Source: Arthrobacter sp. Leaf137
GTDB lineage: Bacteria > Actinomycetota > Actinomycetes > Actinomycetales > Micrococcaceae
Reading direction: 5' to 3'
DNA length: 64,000 nt
Assembly (NCBI RefSeq): GCF_001423525.1
Contig: NZ_LMOI01000012.1
Location: 128,115-192,114, forward strand
Shown here: one piece after another, positions 54,991 to 62,798 of the stretch
Numbering within the stretch: position 1 is the stretch's first letter
Layout of the letters: every line of letters starts with the position of its first letter
The notes under the pieces: generated by a model
What the model was told of the DNA's origin: nothing
The model's database searches: none
What the model saw: the letters and a program-made list of their open reading frames with translations, nothing else
Translations under genes and position numbers: made by a program

Positions 54991-56397
54991 ATGCCTTTCC
55001 TTGACCGAATCCAGCGCTGGGCCACCGAACGGCCGCACGGCACAGCTGTGGCCGTTGCCGGCCGCCGGCTGTCCTGGGCCGAGTTGCGGGGCGGTGCGGC
55101 TGCAATGGTTCCGAAGACGGAATCGGTGACCACGCTGTGTGAAGCCAATTCGACTGATTTCGCGCTGAAGCTTGCCGCGGCCGTCGCCGGCGGCCGCCAG
55201 TGCGCCGTCCTGGATCCTGCCTGGCCCGCGCACCTGCAGGAGGATATCGTCCGGCGGGTCCAGTCGTCAGCGGACCCGGCGGCGGTCGCTCCGGACGATC
55301 CCCTGGCGGACGGTGCGCCCGGCTCAACGTTCCTGATCGGCCTCACGTCAGGCACCACATCCGTGCCAAAGGCGTTCACCCGGTCGCGGCGTTCGTGGCA
55401 GGAGTCCTTTGAGGCCTCCATCGAGTTCTTCGGCCTGCGCCGGGACGATGTGACACTCGCCCCCGGACCGCTGGCCGCCAGCCTGAATCTCTACGCCCTG
55501 GCCGAGTGCCTCTACGCCGGATCCGAATTCCAGACCCTGGAACACTTCGACGTCGGCGACGTCCACGCAGCCGTCACCCATGACCGCGTGACCCGCCTGG
55601 TGCTGGTGCCCACCATGCTGCGGATGCTGAGCGAACGCGGGCTGACCGGGTGTGTGGACGCATCAGGCATCCGGACCATCGTCTGCGCCGGTTCAAAGCT
55701 TGATGCCAGGACCCTGGAAGCGGCCCGCCGCTGGGCTCCCAATGCCACCATTTACGAGTATTACGGCGCCTCGGAACTGAGCTTCGTCTCAGGTGCCGGC
55801 CTGTCCGCCCACCAGCCACCCGCCGTCGGGAGCACCTGCATAGGACAGCCGTTTCCCGGCGCTGAGGTGCGCATCCTTGATGACGCCGGGCAGCCGGTAC
55901 CGGACGGCGGGTACGGGAACATCTGTGTGCGCAGCGGCATGGTCAGCAACGGCTACCTGTGGGGCGACGACGGCGAGGCCCTGCGGTCCTTCGGCGACTG
56001 GCACACCGTGGGAGACCAGGGTTACCTCGGCCCGGACGGGCTGCATATCCTGGGCCGCCGGGCTGACATGATCCTCACCTCGGGCCGGAACGTCTACCCG
56101 CACGAGGTGGAGCTGGCGCTCTGCGCATTGCCCGGTGTTTCCGCCGCCATCGCCGCCGGAATGCCGGACGACCTGCGCGGGCAAAAGGTGGTGGCCGGCG
56201 TCGTCCCGTCCCACGGCGGGATCACCGCGACCCAGCTGCGGTCAGGCCTGGAGGACATCCTGGCCCGGGACAAGCGTCCGCTGCAGTACTTCGTCCTCGC
56301 CGAGCTTCCCGTCACGGACCGCGGCAAGGTCAGCCGCAACCTGCTGCTGGACTGGATCGCCCATAGGGATCCACGGGTGAAGAGCCTTGGCAGCTGA
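54991..56397 (+). CDS. AMP-dependent acyl-CoA synthetase/ligase
   Basis: A 468-aa adenylate-forming enzyme. The phosphate loop is IGLTSGTTSVPKAFTRS (about 116-132), the A5 motif YEYYGASELSF, A7/A8 VGDQGYLGPDGLHILGRRADMI and the catalytic Lys of RGKVSRN near the end (A10). It is shorter than long-chain ligases (about 550 aa), close to MenE-size enzymes. It activates an organic acid to an acyl-CoA via an acyl-AMP. ATG 54991 is supported by the promoter; the open frame upstream lies inside the peptidase gene. It overlaps the thiolase gene by 11 bp and faces bioYMN. Confidence 0.88.
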   Translation: MPFLDRIQRWATERPHGTAVAVAGRRLSWAELRGGAAAMVPKTESVTTLCEANSTDFALKLAAAVAGGRQCAVLDPAWPAHLQEDIVRRVQSSADPAAVAPDDPLADGAPGSTFLIGLTSGTTSVPKAFTRSRRSWQESFEASIEFFGLRRDDVTLAPGPLAASLNLYALAECLYAGSEFQTLEHFDVGDVHAAVTHDRVTRLVLVPTMLRMLSERGLTGCVDASGIRTIVCAGSKLDARTLEAARRWAPNATIYEYYGASELSFVSGAGLSAHQPPAVGSTCIGQPFPGAEVRILDDAGQPVPDGGYGNICVRSGMVSNGYLWGDDGEALRSFGDWHTVGDQGYLGPDGLHILGRRADMILTSGRNVYPHEVELALCALPGVSAAIAAGMPDDLRGQKVVAGVVPSHGGITATQLRSGLEDILARDKRPLQYFVLAELPVTDRGKVSRNLLLDWIAHRDPRVKSLGS

Positions 56398-57568
56398 CCT
56401 TCTTCCGGCGGACCGCCAGCCCGTGATCATCGCGGCCCGCCGGACCCCTGTGTGCCGGACCAATGGCGCCCTGCGGACCGTCCGCGCCCATGAACTCCTT
56501 GCACCGGTGCTCAGCGGCCTGCTCCACGAAACTGCCGCGGCACCCGGCGCGGTGACCGACGTCGTCATTGGCAACGCGGTGGGCGGCGGCGGAAATGTTG
56601 CCCGGCTGGCCCTCCTGGACGCAGGGTTGCCCGTGAGTGTTCCTGGCATCACCGTGGACCGCCAGTGCGGGTCCGGCCTGGACGCGATCGCCCTCGCCGC
56701 GCAGCTGGTGGCCGCCGGCGGGAACCCGCTCTATCTCGCGGGGGGAGTGGAGAGCACCAGCACGGCTCCCTTGCGCGCGCACAGGAAGTCCGACGGCGGC
56801 CCGGAGTTCTACGACCGCGCCCAGTTCGTGCCGTCACGTTTTGGCGACCCGGACATGGGTGTGGCCGCAGAGACGGTGGCCCGAAGGTATGGCATTGCCC
56901 GGGACCGGCAGGACGCCTTTGCCCTCGGCAGCCACCGGAAGGCCCTGGAGGCCATGGCGGAGGGCCGCTATGAGCGGGAGATTGTTCCGCTGGCTACGGC
57001 CGGAGGGACGGTAGCGGCTGATGACGGCCCCAGGCGCGGGCTTACCCCTGCAGTCATGGGGCGGTTCCCCGCCGCGTTCGTGGCCGGGGGAACTGTCACC
57101 GCTGGAAACTCCTGCTTCGACGCGGACGCGGCGTCCGCCGTCGTGATGACCTCCCTGCAGCGGGCCCGCGAACTCGGCGCCGAAGACGGGCTCCTGGTGC
57201 TGGGCACATGTACCGCCGGGGTGGAACCGGACGTGCTGGGCGTGGGTGCCGCCGAGGCGGCACGGAGACTGCTGTCCGCCCATGGCGTGGAGGCTGCCGG
57301 GCTGGACCTGGTGGAATTCAACGAGGCGTTCGCCTCCCAGGTTCTGGCCTGCTTTGATGAATTGGGCATAGATCCTGCCCGCGCCAATCTTGACGGCGGA
57401 GCGCTTGCCCTGGGGCACGCCTACGGTGCCTCCGGCGCCGTGCTGGTGACCAGGCTGCTTGCCCAGGCGCGGAGGGAAGGAACGCCCGGTAGCCTGGGGC
57501 TGGCCATGATCAGCAGCGCCGGCGGCATGGGAACGGCGGCCCTGCTGCGCTACGGACACCTGGACTGA
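56387..57568 (+). CDS. Thiolase-family protein, second catalytic Cys replaced by Ser
   Basis: A 393-aa thiolase-fold protein. The nucleophile Cys94 sits in VDRQCGSGLDAIA, NEAFASQVLA is present, and the catalytic His344 is in ALGHAYGASGAV. At the C-terminus, where thiolases normally have C-x-G-G-G-x-G, the sequence is ISSAGGMG, so the general-base Cys is a Ser (about 376). It may still cleave or condense acyl-CoAs, or use a modified mechanism. TTG start within the ligase gene, no alternative ATG; a GTG at 56423 is possible. Coupled to the ligase. Confidence 0.85.
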   Translation: MAADLLPADRQPVIIAARRTPVCRTNGALRTVRAHELLAPVLSGLLHETAAAPGAVTDVVIGNAVGGGGNVARLALLDAGLPVSVPGITVDRQCGSGLDAIALAAQLVAAGGNPLYLAGGVESTSTAPLRAHRKSDGGPEFYDRAQFVPSRFGDPDMGVAAETVARRYGIARDRQDAFALGSHRKALEAMAEGRYEREIVPLATAGGTVAADDGPRRGLTPAVMGRFPAAFVAGGTVTAGNSCFDADAASAVVMTSLQRARELGAEDGLLVLGTCTAGVEPDVLGVGAAEAARRLLSAHGVEAAGLDLVEFNEAFASQVLACFDELGIDPARANLDGGALALGHAYGASGAVLVTRLLAQARREGTPGSLGLAMISSAGGMGTAALLRYGHLD

Positions 57569-57587
57569 CCCGCAGTCCGTCCGCCGC

Positions 57588-58226
57588 TTAGTCCCCGGGG
57601 CCGTCGTCTCCAGCGTCTCCGAGCCCCCTGGCGGCGAGCGCCTCACCGGTCTGCCGGGCGTAGGCCACCGAGGTGATGAAAACCGGCAAAACCAGTGCCC
57701 GCGGGTTCCGCTCCAGCCCCCGTGCCCTTGCGGAATCCCTGACGTCGGCGAAGGTGCCGGCGATGTAGGGGATGCTGCGCAGCATGACTCCGATGGTGAG
57801 TGCGAACCGCTCCGGATCGGCTCCGAAACGCTGGAATGGTGTTGCGGCCGCAACCACGCCGTCCAGGATCCTCTGGACGGGGGTGGTGGCCGTCAGCAGG
57901 GACGCGGCCACCACGCAGACCAGGATGTTCAGGACGATCCTGCCCGCTGTGGGCGCACCCAGCTGCCACCACTGGAAGAGCCCGATCACCAGGAGCACCG
58001 GAAACAGCGGGCGGACCACACGCCCCAGCCGCTTCGGCCCGGCTCCGGTCAAAAGGAACAGCCCGCACAGCGCAGCCAGCACCGCCAGGGATACGCCCCA
58101 GTCGACAACCAGGAACGATGCCAGGCCGCAGGCGAACACCAGCAGGAATTTGAGGGCCAGGGGCGACCGGTGGATGAAGGAGTTGCCCGGCACATAGTTG
58201 GCCAGCAGGAACCCGTGGCCCCTCAT
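57588..58226 (-). CDS. bioN: ECF transporter T component, BioN-like
   Basis: A 212-aa membrane protein with about five segments: YVPGNSFIHRSPLALKFLLV at the N-terminus and the coupling helix regions DVRDSARARGLERN, with the Ala-Arg-Gly motifs that grip the ATPase. EcfT links the energising ATPases to the substrate-binding S component. ATG at 58226 overlaps the bioM stop by 4 bp. Named BioN from its place after bioY and bioM. Confidence 0.85.
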   Translation of the reverse strand: MRGHGFLLANYVPGNSFIHRSPLALKFLLVFACGLASFLVVDWGVSLAVLAALCGLFLLTGAGPKRLGRVVRPLFPVLLVIGLFQWWQLGAPTAGRIVLNILVCVVAASLLTATTPVQRILDGVVAAATPFQRFGADPERFALTIGVMLRSIPYIAGTFADVRDSARARGLERNPRALVLPVFITSVAYARQTGEALAARGLGDAGDDGPGD

Positions 58227-58969
58227 GGCGTGCCCGGACCGGTGGCCGGGCCGGTGGGGTGCCGCATGCCGTCCAGGCACAGGGCACGGTAGAAGGCGAC
58301 GGCGTCTGCCGGAGCGCCGTCGAACGCCACCGTTCCGTTCTCGATCACCAGGACCCGGTCCATGTCCAGGGCCAGCTCGAGGTCATGGGTGGACATGATG
58401 ACCTGCTGCTCCAGTCCTCCAAGGGTATGGCGCAGCAGTTCCCGGTTCCTGAGATCCAGGAGCGTGGACGGTTCGTCCAGGACCAGCACCGAGGGGTTGA
58501 CGGCCAGGACCGCCGCGAGTGCCATCAACTGGCGTTCCCCGCCGGAGAGTTCGTAAATGCTTTGGTCGGCCAGGGGCAGCAGGCCGAGGTGGTCGAGTGC
58601 GGCTTCGGCCATGGCTTGCCGTTCGCGGCCGTTCCGGACAGAGCGGCGCAGCGACAGCTCAACGTCCTCCCGGCCGGTGGGCATGACCAGCTGGGAAAGC
58701 GGATCGGTGAAGACGAAGCCGACGCTCCGGCGGACTTTCCGGACCGCGCGGACTGTATCGTCGCCGTCGACCGCTACTTTGCCCGCCGTTGGCTGAATGA
58801 GTCCGTTTACCAGGCGCAGCAGCGTGGACTTGCCGGAACCGTTGGCGCCGATGATGCCCACGCGACGTTCCGCCAGGCGGAGGTTCACCCCGTCGAGGAG
58901 GACCTTGGGCGTGGGGGAGTGGTCCGTTTCTACGGTGACCGTTACCTGGTCAAAGGCGACAACTGGCAC
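58223..58969 (-). CDS. bioM: ECF transporter ATPase, BioM-like
   Basis: A 248-aa ATPase with Walker A GANGSGKST, signature LSGGERQLMALAA, Walker B VLVLDEPSTLLD and switch His STHDLELAL. It provides the energy for biotin uptake with BioN and BioY. GTG start at 58969; the longer frame lies within bioY. Only one ATPase gene is present, so it may act as a homodimer, as known for BioM. Confidence 0.87.
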   Translation of the reverse strand: MPVVAFDQVTVTVETDHSPTPKVLLDGVNLRLAERRVGIIGANGSGKSTLLRLVNGLIQPTAGKVAVDGDDTVRAVRKVRRSVGFVFTDPLSQLVMPTGREDVELSLRRSVRNGRERQAMAEAALDHLGLLPLADQSIYELSGGERQLMALAAVLAVNPSVLVLDEPSTLLDLRNRELLRHTLGGLEQQVIMSTHDLELALDMDRVLVIENGTVAFDGAPADAVAFYRALCLDGMRHPTGPATGPGTP

Positions 58970-58980
58970 TGACGTTCTTC

Positions 58981-59631
58981 CTAGGCCTTGGCGCGCTGGA
59001 CAGGTGACTGGCTGCGGCGCGAGCGGCGGACCAGAATGTCCGGGAAGGCGCGGTGCAGGGCAACGGCGATCCCGGCGGCGAGGACGTTCTTGACGATGTC
59101 CCCTGGGTAGAAGACGACGTCGCTGAGGAAGGCCTGGCCAAGGGTGGTTTTGGCGTTGATCGCGATGCCGGCGACGCCCAGGGTGTGGACGGTGACAATG
59201 CTGGTCACCGTGGCCGCGAGGAAGAACCACAGCGCGCGGGCCTTGGTGGTGCGGCGGATCACCACCGTTGCCAGCCAGCCGACAAGTGCGGCAGCTATGG
59301 GAAAAGCGATGATGTAGCCCGCGGACGGGCCGGCAAGGATGCCCAAGCCGCTGCGGCCCTGGCTGAAGATGGGCAGCCCGGCAAGGCCCAGGAGGGTGTA
59401 GAGGCCGACGGCGGCGAAGCCCCTTCCGGGTCCGAGCACCAGGCCGGTCAGCATGACGGCGAGGGTCTGGAAGGTGATGGGGACGCCGAAGCCGTTCACC
59501 GCCAGGCCCGGCACGAGCGCGGCGCCGGCCACCAGTGCGGCGAAGACGCCGATGAGTCCAAGGTCGGTGGCGTTCCAGCGGCGGCGCCCGGGTGAAAGGT
59601 CTGAGGTGACGGCAGTGTCGGTGTTGCTCAT
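58981..59631 (-). CDS. bioY: Biotin transporter S component BioY
   Basis: A 216-aa membrane protein with six segments. The conserved VPITFQTLAVMLTGLVLGPGRG and GPSAGYIIAFPIAAALVG motifs identify BioY, which binds biotin at the outer face. It is first in bioY-bioM-bioN. ATG at 59631, with AGGACC upstream. Its promoter lies between two TGTACA repeats, which may be the site of a biotin-responsive repressor. Confidence 0.92.
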   Translation of the reverse strand: MSNTDTAVTSDLSPGRRRWNATDLGLIGVFAALVAGAALVPGLAVNGFGVPITFQTLAVMLTGLVLGPGRGFAAVGLYTLLGLAGLPIFSQGRSGLGILAGPSAGYIIAFPIAAALVGWLATVVIRRTTKARALWFFLAATVTSIVTVHTLGVAGIAINAKTTLGQAFLSDVVFYPGDIVKNVLAAGIAVALHRAFPDILVRRSRRSQSPVQRAKA

Positions 59632-59647
59632 GGCGGTCCTGTCGGGG

Positions 59648-59673
59648 TTGTACAAGCGGAATCTAATGTACAG
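59648..59673 (-). promoter_or_regulatory. bioY promoter flanked by TGTACA repeats (candidate operator)
   Basis: Minus-strand -10 TAGATT (59660-59665) lies between TTGTACAA (59648-59655) and TGTACA (59667-59672). The two TGTACA cores are 18 bp apart centre to centre, on the same face of the helix within error. Their overlap with the -10 suggests a repressor that responds to biotin status (BirA- or BioQ-like), but the motif matches neither classical consensus exactly. Confidence 0.5.
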
Positions 59674-59788
59674 CCGACGTTACTGGGACGGAACAGGGCC
59701 CATTTTGTAGGGGACCTACTAAGCGGCGGGCCCGGAGATTGGGGGCAGGGCACAACGGCGGGCGTAACCGGCTGGTTGGCTCGCCGTT

Positions 59789-59825
59789 GCGGGAGGGACG
59801 GCATCTGGCATGCCGTCTCTCCCGC
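59789..59825 (-). terminator. Stem-loop after the PEP mutase family gene
   Basis: A 16-bp stem with one G-U pair (59789-59804 with 59810-59825) just after the stop at 59836 on the minus strand. No clear U-tract, so Rho may be needed. Confidence 0.55.
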
Positions 59826-59835
59826 CGTTCCCTCG

Positions 59836-60615
59836 CTAGTTCAGCGCCGGAGTATCAGTGGGAATGACACCGGCTCCGTACAGATCCGTGGCAAGGTCGC
59901 GCAGTGCCCGGAGTGCCACCCTTTGGGTGAAGGGGCCGTACGACACCCTCGCCACGCCAAGTTCCTGGAGTTGGGCTGCCGGGAGCGCACCGGGGGCGCC
60001 AATAATGGACAGCTTTCCGCGGCCGAGGCCGTCGACGAGGGGTTCGATGACGTCCCGGGTCAGGGCGCCAGGGACAAAGACCAATGCCGCACCGGCGTCG
60101 AGGAAGGCACGGCCCCGGGCAATGGCATCCTCAATGCTGTCCTTGACCGGCCGGTCCCCGCCGCGGACCAGCGCATCCGTGCGGGCATTGAGCTGGAAGG
60201 GGACCCCTTCCGCCTCGGCGGCACGGACGATCGCCGCTACGCGGGAGACTGCTTCATCGAACGGCCGTAGCCTGTCCTCGACGTTGGCACCGGCAATACC
60301 GAGTCCGATGGCCCGCCGGATGGTCTCGGCAGGGTCCTGGTAGCCGTCGTCGAGGTCTGCGGTGACGGGCAGGTCGACGGCGTCGACGATGCGCTTTGCG
60401 CCTTCGAGGGCAACGTCCAACGGCATGGCGCCATCCGCGTAGCCAAGTGCGGCTGCGATCGAGTGGCCCGCCGTCGCGATCGCTTTAGTCTCAGGGAGGC
60501 CCGCGACGGTTGCCGCGCTGATAGCGTCCCACACGTTGACTACCTGGAGGATCTCGGGTGCTTCGTGGAGGTTTTTCAGCTGCTGTGCACGCTCTGCTGT
60601 GGTCGTTTCAGTCAT
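59836..60615 (-). CDS. Isocitrate lyase/PEP mutase superfamily enzyme
   Basis: A 259-aa TIM-barrel protein. NVWDAISAATVA, the Mg-binding DLDDGYQD, NVEDR and QLNARTDALVR are typical of the PEP mutase/2-methylisocitrate lyase superfamily. The isocitrate-lyase K-K-C-G-H loop is absent, so isocitrate or methylisocitrate lyase activity is unlikely; oxaloacetate or acyl-pyruvate lyase-type activities are possible. ATG at 60615 with GAGGAAG upstream; an ATG at 60636 is in frame. A single gene, divergent from a GNAT gene. Confidence 0.82.
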   Translation of the reverse strand: MTETTTAERAQQLKNLHEAPEILQVVNVWDAISAATVAGLPETKAIATAGHSIAAALGYADGAMPLDVALEGAKRIVDAVDLPVTADLDDGYQDPAETIRRAIGLGIAGANVEDRLRPFDEAVSRVAAIVRAAEAEGVPFQLNARTDALVRGGDRPVKDSIEDAIARGRAFLDAGAALVFVPGALTRDVIEPLVDGLGRGKLSIIGAPGALPAAQLQELGVARVSYGPFTQRVALRALRDLATDLYGAGVIPTDTPALN

Positions 60616-60766
60616 TCGTGTTTCTTCCTCATCCATGGGTAGGCACCATAACGTCATTGCAGTTCCTACCTACACACATGCAGTGCCCTCGAGGCAAGGC
60701 AAGTTCGCGCAGGGCGGGAGTACCGCTTACCACCGCCTGCTGCCTTTACGGGGCAGGATGGGAGGC

Positions 60767-61324
60767 ATGATTGTTGAACTTCGCCCGTGGACGACTGGGG
60801 ACGCCGCTGCACTGTGCACCGCCAATGGGGGAGATCAGGATTTGCAGGCCCAATTTGGCGGAGTCGATCTGGGAAGCCTGGGTAGCTCGCAGAAATACAT
60901 AAATGAGTATTTGGTGATGAGTGAAACTCGGAGGAACTGGGCAATATGCGTCGACTACGTGGCGATCGGCAACGTCGGGCTTTCGGGAGTTGAACGGCGT
61001 CACGGGACTGCCTGGGCTTCATACTGGCTGACATCGCCCTATCGGGGGCGCGGTCTGGCCGCCCGGGCCCTTGCCACGGTTGCTTCGGTCGCGTTCCAGG
61101 AGGGGTTGTTCCGGCTTGAGCTGGGGCATCGCGTTAACAATCCCGCATCCTGCAATGTCGCTACCCGCGCGGGCTTTGTTCCTGAAGGCATAGAACGCAA
61201 GAAACTCAGGTACGGCAGCCAACGGTTCGACGTGGAGACCCATGCGCGGCTGCTGACGGATCCAGCTCCGGACGTTGCGCCACTTCCAATACAGGCCTAC
61301 AAGGCAACTACCGTCGTCGAGTAA
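60767..61324 (+). CDS. GNAT acetyltransferase, RimJ/RimL-like
   Basis: A 185-aa GNAT protein: ELRPWTTGDAAALC at the start, YWLTSPYRGRGLAARALATV with the acetyl-CoA loop (R-G-x-G-x-A), and ELGHRVNNPASCNVATRAGFVPEG, the RimJ/RimL pattern of ribosomal or small-molecule acetyltransferases. Codons between about 60840 and 60960 end in A/T more often than in neighbours. Start uncertain: ATG 60767 (GGGAGG immediately upstream) or ATG 60758. Confidence 0.8.
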   Translation: MIVELRPWTTGDAAALCTANGGDQDLQAQFGGVDLGSLGSSQKYINEYLVMSETRRNWAICVDYVAIGNVGLSGVERRHGTAWASYWLTSPYRGRGLAARALATVASVAFQEGLFRLELGHRVNNPASCNVATRAGFVPEGIERKKLRYGSQRFDVETHARLLTDPAPDVAPLPIQAYKATTVVE

Positions 61325-61377
61325 CAGGACGTACGCTGGCAAGGCCGTTCCTGGCAGTTGCATGTTTGGGGGAAGTT

Positions 61378-61545
61378 TTGGAAATTGTCGTATTCGTGGT
61401 GCTGCCGCTTGTCTTCTTTTACATTCTTTACGGCGTTATCAGGGCAGCGGTGCGGGACGGAATCCTCGCTGCTGACCGGGTCCGGAGCGCGGGCAGCATC
61501 GAAGAAGCTGGTGCGCTGGAGGTAGCCGAACAGCGTGAGCCCTAG
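61378..61545 (+). CDS. Small membrane protein (55 aa), unknown function
   Basis: A 55-codon frame starting with TTG at 61378, with GGGGGAA just upstream, and ending with TAG at 61545. Residues 3-20 are a hydrophobic membrane segment (IVVFVVLPLVFFYILYGV), followed by a short basic stretch and an acidic, Ala/Glu-rich tail, presumably cytoplasmic. I do not recognise it. The coherent hydrophobic helix followed by a charged amphipathic tail, the ribosome-binding signal and the fit between two genes favour a real gene; homologs would decide. Confidence 0.5.
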   Translation: MEIVVFVVLPLVFFYILYGVIRAAVRDGILAADRVRSAGSIEEAGALEVAEQREP

Positions 61546-61590
61546 GCTTAACCGCCCGCAGCGGCTGCAGCGGTTCGGAAGAATAGCCTC

Positions 61591-62655
61591 ATGGAATTTA
61601 ACCGGCTCTTGCAGATCCGGCGCATCTTCGCCCAGCCGGAGGCGCTGGAATTGCCCCGTGGCCGCGAGATCGTCGAGCGCTGGCCGGACGCCGACGTCGT
61701 ACCTGTCGAGAACCACTGGAACATCCCGGAGCTGCACGGCGACGAGACCAACGTGCCGCGGTGGTCCAGGATCAAGACCGAGGCGCTGGTCCTCGGAGTG
61801 AAAAAGTCCTTGACAGTGAAGCCCAACGGGCGATCGGCAGACTTCATCGCCCCCTCCACGGCGAACGGGTGCGCCATGGCCTGCGCCTATTGCTACGTCC
61901 CCCGCCATAAGGGTTACAGCAACCCGGTTACCGTTTTTGCCAACATCAACCAGATCGCTGCGACGCTTGAACGGCACGTCATGAAGCAGGGCATCAAGCT
62001 CGAACCCAACCAATGCGATCCCGAACTCTGGGTCTATGACATCGGTGAAAACAGTGACTGCTCCGTGGATGCGCTGATCAGTGACAACGTAGAGGACCTG
62101 GTTGGGCTATTCCGGGAACTGCCCACCGCCAAGCTGTCATTCGCTACGAAGTACGTCAACAGGGACATGCTCACGTGGGACCACGGCGGGCACAGCCGGA
62201 TTCGCTTTTCGCTGATGCCCGCGCACCTGGCGAAGTCCATAGATGTCCGGACGTCCCCGGTAGCCGAACGCATTGCCGCGATCAACGATTTCGTCGACAC
62301 CGGGTACGAGGTGCACGTAAATTTCTCCCCGGTGGTGGTCACCGAGACCTGGCTTGAGGACTGGCGTGAACTGCTTCAACAGCTCGACGCCAACCTGACG
62401 CCCGCAGCCAAAGCGCAGCTTGCAGCGGAAGTGATCTTCCTGACCCATAATGAGGGACTCCACAAGGTCAACCTCGGATGGCACCCGCAGGCTGAGAAGG
62501 TCCTCTGGCGTCAGGACCTGCAGGAGTCCAAGACCTCCTCTAACGGCTTCAGCAACGTCCGTTACCGCAGCGGAAGCAAGGGCCGCTATGTACGGCAGCT
62601 GACGGCACTGATCGAGGAGATCGCCCCCTACTGCCGGGTCCGCTACGCCTTCTGA
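61591..62655 (+). CDS. Spore photoproduct lyase family radical SAM protein
   Basis: A 354-aa protein with a radical SAM cluster motif C-x3-C-x2-C at Cys94, Cys98 and Cys101 (NGCAMACAYCYVPRH). The flanking SADFIAPSTANG, ATKYVNRDMLTW, RIRFSLMP and VHVNFSPVVV blocks follow the Spl family. True SPL uses the SAM radical to reverse the thymine dimer of spores; this genome type does not sporulate, so the substrate is unknown. Cys142 and Cys157 are candidates for the H-donor Cys. ATG has GGAAGAA 7 nt upstream. Confidence 0.87.
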   Translation: MEFNRLLQIRRIFAQPEALELPRGREIVERWPDADVVPVENHWNIPELHGDETNVPRWSRIKTEALVLGVKKSLTVKPNGRSADFIAPSTANGCAMACAYCYVPRHKGYSNPVTVFANINQIAATLERHVMKQGIKLEPNQCDPELWVYDIGENSDCSVDALISDNVEDLVGLFRELPTAKLSFATKYVNRDMLTWDHGGHSRIRFSLMPAHLAKSIDVRTSPVAERIAAINDFVDTGYEVHVNFSPVVVTETWLEDWRELLQQLDANLTPAAKAQLAAEVIFLTHNEGLHKVNLGWHPQAEKVLWRQDLQESKTSSNGFSNVRYRSGSKGRYVRQLTALIEEIAPYCRVRYAF

Positions 62656-62700
62656 TATTCCGGTCCGCGCCGGAAGGTCCGGTTTCCTTGGCATGGACGG

Positions 62701-62798
62701 TAGACTTGTCAAGGCCGTTCTCCGGCCACTCTGCCTCCAGCCCCCGCCATATCCTGTTGGGGCTGCGGCGTTCCCCGTTGTGAAAGGCCTTACCTTCT
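62701..62798 (+). promoter_or_regulatory. Promoter and leader of the ABC-F gene
   Basis: A TAGACT hexamer at 62701-62706 implies a leader of about 86 nt. It contains an inverted repeat, CAGCCCC (62738-62744) with GGGGCTG (62759-62765), and a GAAAGG ribosome-binding site about 11 nt before the GTG. Many ABC-F genes are controlled by attenuating leaders, but no coding leader peptide is evident. Confidence 0.4.

Noticed and set aside
58970..59230. N-terminal extension of the bioM frame
   Set aside because: It lies within bioY and is Arg/Pro/His-rich; the ATPase fold starts just after the GTG at 58969.
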